From the NCBI GenBank assembly GCA_910584115.1, contig CAJTYN010000039.1, forward strand, positions 3,006 through 20,890: a DNA stretch of 17,885 nucleotides, in the 5' to 3' direction. The notes beneath the pieces were generated by a model. The model did not search any database, was not told the DNA's origin, and worked only from the letters and a program-made list of their open reading frames with translations. Origin of the DNA: an uncultured Lachnospiraceae bacterium (GTDB lineage Bacteria > Bacillota > Clostridia > Lachnospirales > Lachnospiraceae). The position numbers and the translations under genes are program-made. Shown here piece after piece: positions 13,513 through 17,885 of this stretch. The first letter of the stretch is position 1. Each line of letters starts with the position of its first letter.

Positions 13513-15969
13513 ATGACGAGCGAAAAATTTGACAAAGAATTATTTAAGAAAGAAGTCCGTGAAAATGTGAAAAACCTGTACAGGAAGACATTGGAGGAGG
13601 CCACTCCCCAGCAGATCTTCCAGGCTGTCTCCTATGAAGTGGAAGATGTGATCATGGATAATTGGATCAAGACCCAGGAGGCATATAATAAGAAGGATCC
13701 GAAGATCGTCTACTATATGTCCATGGAATTTCTCATGGGACGCGCCCTGGGCAATAATCTTTTGAACCTCATGGCTATGAAAGAAGTCAGGGAAGCCCTG
13801 GAAGAACTGGGCCTGGATCTGAACGTGATCGAGGATCAGGAGCCAGATCCGGCGCTGGGCAACGGCGGTCTGGGACGTCTGGCCGCGTGCTTTCTGGACT
13901 CCCTGGCGACGCTGGGATACTGCGCGTATGGATGCGGGATCCGCTACCGCTACGGCATGTTCAAACAGGCGATCAAAGACGGCTATCAGGTGGAAGAGCC
14001 GGACAACTGGCTCAAAGACGGCTATCCCTTCGAGCTGCGCCGCCCGGAATACGCGGTGGAAGTCCGCTTCGGCGGCCATGTGCGTGTAGAATATGACGAG
14101 CGGACCAAGAGCCAGAAGTTTGTCCAGGAAGGGTATCAGTCCGTGCTGGCGATCCCCTACGACATGCCGATCGTGGGATACAACAACGGGATCGTGAACA
14201 CCCTGCGGATCTGGGACGCACAGGCCATCGTAGACTTCCAGCTGGAGTCATTTGACAAAGGGGACTACAGGAAAGCGGTGGAACAGGAGAACCTGGCCCG
14301 CAACATCGTGGAAGTGCTCTACCCCAACGACAACCACTACGCGGGAAAAGAGCTGCGCCTGAAACAGCAGTATTTCTTCATCTCCGCAAGCGTGCAGTCG
14401 GCGATCGCTAAATATAAGAAGAACCATCCGGATATCCGGAAGTTTTACGAGAAAGTCACGTTCCAGATGAACGACACCCATCCCACTGTGGCCGTGGCCG
14501 AGCTGATGCGCATCCTCGTGGACGAAGAGGGCCTGGAGTGGGATGAAGCGTGGGAGGTCACCACGAAGACCTGCGCGTATACCAACCACACGATCATGTC
14601 CGAAGCCTTGGAAAAATGGCCGATCGAGCTGTTTTCCAGACTGCTGCCCAGGATCTACCAGATCATCGAGGAGATCAACCGCCGCTTCATCATCGAGATC
14701 GAGCGGAAATATCCGGGGAACCATGATAAAGTGAAAAAGATGGCGATCATCTACGACGGCCAGGTGAAGATGGCCCATCTGGCGATCGCGGCCAGCTATT
14801 CCGTCAACGGCGTGGCAAGGCTGCACACAGAGATCCTCATGAAACAGGAGCTGAAGGATTTCTATGAGATGATGCCGCAGAAATTCAACAATAAGACAAA
14901 TGGGATCACACAGAGGCGTTTCCTGCTCCACGGCAATCCCCTGCTGGCGGATTGGGTGACCAGCTACATCGGGGACGAGTGGATCACCGACCTGAGCCAG
15001 ATCGGCAGGCTGAAGATCTACGCGGACGACGAAAAGGCCCAGCAGGAATTCCTGAACATCAAATACAAGAACAAGGTGCGCCTGGCGAAATACATCAAGG
15101 AGCACAACGGCGTGGACGTGGATCCGCGTTCCATCTTCGATGTGCAGGTCAAGCGTCTCCATGAGTATAAGCGCCAGCTTTTGAACATCCTCCACGTGAT
15201 GTACCTGTATAACCAGTTGAAAGAACATCCGGAGATGGAGTTTTATCCCAGGACGTTCATCTTCGGCGCGAAGGCTTCCGCGGCTTATCACAGGGCAAAA
15301 CTGATCATCAAGCTGATCAACTCCGTGGCCGATGTGGTCAACAACGACGCTTCCATCAAGGGCAAGATCAAGGTCGTGTTCATCGAGAATTACCGTGTAT
15401 CCAACGCGGAGATGATCTTCGCGGCGGCAGATGTCTCCGAGCAGATCTCCACCGCCAGCAAAGAGGCTTCCGGGACGGGCAACATGAAATTCATGCTGAA
15501 CGGTGCCCTCACCCTGGGGACCATGGACGGCGCGAATGTGGAGATCGTGGAAGAAGTCGGCGAGGAGAACGCGTTCATCTTCGGGCTGTCCTCCGACGAG
15601 GTCATCAACTACGAGAACCATGGCGGTTACGACCCCATGTACTATTTCAATTCAGACAATGACATCCGTAAAGTGCTGATGCAGCTCATCAACGGTGCCG
15701 TCGCGCCCCGCGATCCGGAGCTGTTCAGGGAGATCTACGAGTCCCTGCTGCACACGACCAAGTACAACAAAGCGGATATGTACTTCATCTTGGCGGATTT
15801 CAAAGCCTATGCGGAAGCCCAGAGACGGGTAGAACAGGCGTACAGGAATGAAAAAGGCTGGGCCAAGAGTGCGATCCTAAATACGGCCAGCAGCGGCAAA
15901 TTCACTTCCGACCGGACGATCCAGGAATATGTAGATCAGATCTGGCATCTGGATAAAGTAGGATTATAA
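13513..15969 (+). CDS. glgP: Glycogen/maltodextrin phosphorylase
   Basis: This 818-residue GT35 enzyme releases glucose-1-phosphate from the ends of alpha-1,4-glucans using phosphate. Its length matches E. coli GlgP/MalP. Visible are YYMSMEFLMGRALGNN (active-site N-terminal domain), DPALGNGGLGRLAACFLDSLAT (glycine-rich substrate/PLP region), FQMNDTHPTVAVAELMR, NGITQRRF, VKRLHEYKRQLLN and the PLP-lysine segment EASGTGNMKFMLNGALTLGTMDGANVEI with K659. The N-terminus is short and lacks a phosphorylation site like that of the animal enzymes. Glycogen and maltodextrin specificity cannot be told apart from sequence alone. AGGAGG lies five bases before the ATG. The 17-base gap from ileS suggests co-transcription. 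No other glycogen gene is next to it. Confidence 0.95.
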   Translation: MTSEKFDKELFKKEVRENVKNLYRKTLEEATPQQIFQAVSYEVEDVIMDNWIKTQEAYNKKDPKIVYYMSMEFLMGRALGNNLLNLMAMKEVREALEELGLDLNVIEDQEPDPALGNGGLGRLAACFLDSLATLGYCAYGCGIRYRYGMFKQAIKDGYQVEEPDNWLKDGYPFELRRPEYAVEVRFGGHVRVEYDERTKSQKFVQEGYQSVLAIPYDMPIVGYNNGIVNTLRIWDAQAIVDFQLESFDKGDYRKAVEQENLARNIVEVLYPNDNHYAGKELRLKQQYFFISASVQSAIAKYKKNHPDIRKFYEKVTFQMNDTHPTVAVAELMRILVDEEGLEWDEAWEVTTKTCAYTNHTIMSEALEKWPIELFSRLLPRIYQIIEEINRRFIIEIERKYPGNHDKVKKMAIIYDGQVKMAHLAIAASYSVNGVARLHTEILMKQELKDFYEMMPQKFNNKTNGITQRRFLLHGNPLLADWVTSYIGDEWITDLSQIGRLKIYADDEKAQQEFLNIKYKNKVRLAKYIKEHNGVDVDPRSIFDVQVKRLHEYKRQLLNILHVMYLYNQLKEHPEMEFYPRTFIFGAKASAAYHRAKLIIKLINSVADVVNNDASIKGKIKVVFIENYRVSNAEMIFAAADVSEQISTASKEASGTGNMKFMLNGALTLGTMDGANVEIVEEVGEENAFIFGLSSDEVINYENHGGYDPMYYFNSDNDIRKVLMQLINGAVAPRDPELFREIYESLLHTTKYNKADMYFILADFKAYAEAQRRVEQAYRNEKGWAKSAILNTASSGKFTSDRTIQEYVDQIWHLDKVGL

Positions 15970-15974
15970 GAAAA

Positions 15975-16018
15975 AAAGAGCAGCTTTCTTCGGCAATCGC
16001 CGGGGAGGGCTGCTCTTT
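15975..16018 (+). terminator. Hairpin after glgP, probable terminator
   Basis: A perfect 10-bp stem AAAGAGCAGC/GCTGCTCTTT (15975-15984 with 16009-16018) encloses a second CTTCGGC/GCCGGGG stem. The plus-strand T-run is only TTT, so termination may be leaky. On the minus strand, T7 would follow it, making it a better terminator in that direction although no minus gene is present. Confidence 0.65.
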
Positions 16019-16092
16019 ACTATGTTTCCTGTAGAAATATCGTAAATTTATGATCATTTTATAGAAAATTTAGAGTGTGCGCCGTATTTTTA

Positions 16093-16101
16093 TGCTATAA
16101 T
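16093..16101 (+). promoter_or_regulatory. Extended -10 promoter of the two-component operon
   Basis: TGC-TATAAT (TG at 16093-16094, -10 at 16096-16101) is an extended -10 element. No good -35 lies 16-18 bases upstream. The start of transcription would be near 16108, about 26 bases before the kinase ATG. Confidence 0.65.
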
Positions 16102-16133
16102 ACCTATAACGAAACGTGGGAGCGGGGATTTTT

Positions 16134-17279
16134 ATGAAACTGCAGAACAGGATCATCATAGGATTTCTCATGGTCGTCTTGGTACCGGTGCTGTTGCTGA
16201 TGGCGACTCTATACGGATTCGGCCAGATCCAGGCGGGCCAGGAGAGCGCAGCGATGTCTGAATCTTCTTATGACATATCCATCATAGAATCCAACGAGAG
16301 CAGGGCCAGGGTCCAGCTGATGACGAAGGACGTGATCTTCGTCGTCCTGGTCATCATGGTCTTTACCAGCCTGACCGTAGGTTCCTGGATCTACCGCAGT
16401 GTCGCTGCGCCTCTTGTAAAATTAAAGAGGGCCACCAATAATATCAAAGAGGGCAATCTGGACTTTGTGATGGAAGTGGACGGGGACGACGAATTTGCCG
16501 AGCTGTGCCGGGATTTTGAGGAGATGCGCAAGCGCCTGAAGGAGTCCACCGAGGAGAAGATCGTCCTTGACAAGGAGAACAAGGAACTCATCAGCAATAT
16601 ATCCCACGATCTGAAGACCCCGATCACGGCTGTCAAAGGCTATGTGGAGGGGATCATGGACGGTGTGGCGGACACGCCGGAGAAGATGGACCGTTATATC
16701 CGCACGATCTACAATAAGACGACGGAGATGGATCATCTGATCAACGAGCTGACCTTCTATTCGAAGATCGACACCAACCGCATCCCATATACATTCAGTA
16801 AGATCAGGGTCAATGATTACTTCGACGATTGTGTGGAGGAATTGGGTCTGGAGCTGGAGGTAAAAGGGATCGAGCTGGTCTACGCCAATTATGTGAACGA
16901 GGATGTGGTGATCATCGCGGACGGGGAGCAGTTGGGGCGGGTGGTGAACAACATCATCAGCAATTCTATAAAATATATGAACAAGAGCCATGGGATCATC
17001 CAGCTCCGTGTCAAGGATGTGGGGGATTTTATCCAAGTAGAGATCGAGGACAACGGCAAAGGCATCTCGTCGAAGGATCTGGCGTATATCTTCGATCGGT
17101 TCTACCGGACGGACGTGTCCCGCAATTCATCCAAAGGCGGGAGCGGGATCGGGCTGTCTATCGTAAAAAAGATCATGGAGGATCATGGAGGAAAGGTCTG
17201 GGCCACCAGCAGGGAAGGCACCGGCACCATCATGTACTTTGTGCTCAGAAAATACCAGGAGGTACCTGCAAATGAGTAA
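16134..17279 (+). CDS. Sensor histidine kinase (HAMP, HisKA, HATPase)
   Basis: This 381-residue membrane kinase senses a signal and phosphorylates the response regulator encoded next. Two transmembrane helices (about 7-30 and 67-87) flank an external loop of only ~36 residues. A HAMP linker (88-142) leads to the HisKA domain with the phospho-accepting H158 in NISHDLKTP. The catalytic domain shows the N box with N273 and N277 (NNIISNSIKY), the G1 box DNGKG (306-310), the F box IFDRFYR (319-325) and the G2 box GGSGIGLSIVK (335-345). I choose ATG 16134, preceded by GGGAGCGGGG. An in-frame GTG at 16116 lies within or before that site. The 3' end overlaps the response regulator by 8 bases. The small loop gives no clue to the ligand. 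Confidence 0.95.
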   Translation: MKLQNRIIIGFLMVVLVPVLLLMATLYGFGQIQAGQESAAMSESSYDISIIESNESRARVQLMTKDVIFVVLVIMVFTSLTVGSWIYRSVAAPLVKLKRATNNIKEGNLDFVMEVDGDDEFAELCRDFEEMRKRLKESTEEKIVLDKENKELISNISHDLKTPITAVKGYVEGIMDGVADTPEKMDRYIRTIYNKTTEMDHLINELTFYSKIDTNRIPYTFSKIRVNDYFDDCVEELGLELEVKGIELVYANYVNEDVVIIADGEQLGRVVNNIISNSIKYMNKSHGIIQLRVKDVGDFIQVEIEDNGKGISSKDLAYIFDRFYRTDVSRNSSKGGSGIGLSIVKKIMEDHGGKVWATSREGTGTIMYFVLRKYQEVPANE

Positions 17280-17885
17280 GATCCTGATCGTGGAAGATGA
17301 AGAGGCTATCGCGGATCTGGAGAAAGATTATCTGGAGTTGAGCGGATTTGACGTAAAGATCGCAAATCGGGGCGACATTGGCCTTCAGATGGCCATGGAA
17401 GGAGATCATGACCTGATCATATTGGATCTGATGCTGCCGGAGGTGGACGGCTTCGAGATCTGCAGGCAGGTCAGGGATGCCAAGAACACGCCCATCATCA
17501 TGGTATCGGCTAAGAAAGACGATATCGATAAGATCCGAGGCCTGGGTCTGGGCGCGGATGATTATATGACAAAACCTTTCAGCCCCAGCGAGCTGGTCGC
17601 CCGGGTGAAAGCCCATCTGGACCGCTACAATCGGCTGATCAGAAGCGGCGCGCCCCAGAACGATATCGTGGAGATCCGGGGGATCAAGGTGGACAAGACG
17701 GCCCGACGGGTGTGGGTGAACGGGGAGGAGACGAATTTCACAACGAAGGAATTTGATCTGCTCACATTCCTGGCCCAGAATCCGAACCGGGTGTTTACGA
17801 AAGAAGAATTGTTCCGTGAGATCTGGGATATGGAATCCGTGGGCGATATCGCCACAGTGACCGTGCATATCAAGAAGATCCGGGA
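17272..17885 (+). CDS. OmpR/PhoB-family response regulator (3'-partial)
   Basis: A reading frame from ATG 17272 stays open to the window end (204 codons seen; about 20-30 residues are missing by family length). AGGAGG lies nine bases before the start. The receiver domain (1-118) has the acidic pair at E8/D9, the phospho-acceptor D52 in LIILDLMLPEVDG, S79 in MVSAK and K101 in MTKPFSPSEL. The winged-helix DNA-binding domain begins near residue 131 and shows FTTKEFDLLTFLAQNPNRVFTKEELFREIWD and TVTVHIKKIR, the recognition-helix region of this family. It should bind DNA when phosphorylated by the overlapping kinase. Targets cannot be named from this window. Confidence 0.95.
   Translation, partial: MSKILIVEDEEAIADLEKDYLELSGFDVKIANRGDIGLQMAMEGDHDLIILDLMLPEVDGFEICRQVRDAKNTPIIMVSAKKDDIDKIRGLGLGADDYMTKPFSPSELVARVKAHLDRYNRLIRSGAPQNDIVEIRGIKVDKTARRVWVNGEETNFTTKEFDLLTFLAQNPNRVFTKEELFREIWDMESVGDIATVTVHIKKIR

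Noticed and set aside
14248..15621. Long (457-codon) antisense frame within glgP
   Set aside because: It is a by-product of GC-rich codon use on the opposite strand; glgP is unmistakable and the antisense protein resembles nothing.
16116..16133. GTG start of the histidine kinase
   Set aside because: No ribosome binding site precedes it, and the G-rich site that fits ATG 16134 lies inside this extension.

Overview
The window looks like a chromosomal segment of a fairly GC-rich Clostridia genome, most likely Lachnospiraceae. This is inferred from strong AGGAGG ribosome binding sites, sigma-A type promoters, an argC-argJ-argB-argD operon, a eukaryote-like (IleS2-type) isoleucyl-tRNA synthetase, and a secreted transglutaminase-like protein with an Ig-like tail. 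No phage, IS transposase, CRISPR or defence gene is visible.

Layout. (1) 1-1771, + strand: the 3' end of a polar amino-acid ABC transporter, namely a substrate-binding/permease fusion cut by the window edge and its ATPase, followed by a terminator. (2) 1842-2248: a long non-coding stretch. Its left part holds nested helices that pair better as RNA from the minus strand and end in a minus-strand intrinsic terminator; its right part is very A-rich. (3) 2249-3649, +: the secreted transglutaminase-like protein. A bidirectional terminator separates it from the converging arginine operon. (4) 8138-3749, -: argC, argJ, argB and argD, tightly packed. Together they convert N-acetylglutamate to N-acetylornithine, and ArgJ recycles the acetyl group. 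Transcription starts from a clear promoter (-10 at 8250-8255) overlapped by an ArgR-box-like palindrome. (5) 8300-8713: a heavily structured, probably dispersed non-coding repeat with its own possible promoter and terminator. (6) 10027-8720, -: thiC, for the pyrimidine half of thiamine. It has no visible TPP riboswitch and carries a 72-bp inverted-repeat unit in its leader. (7) 10358-15969, +: ileS and a glycogen/maltodextrin phosphorylase, probably co-transcribed from a consensus promoter at 10240-10268. (8) 16134-17885, +: a sensor histidine kinase overlapping an OmpR/PhoB response regulator that runs off the window.

The coding content is mainly housekeeping metabolism. The unusual material is non-coding: the minus-strand RNA candidate at about 1858-2030, the structured repeat or ncRNA candidate at about 8306-8713, and the mini-repeat in the thiC leader. 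I see no convincing new multi-gene system. Four starts differ from the longest open frame: argJ at 7065, argC at 8138, ileS GTG at 10358, and the kinase at 16134.
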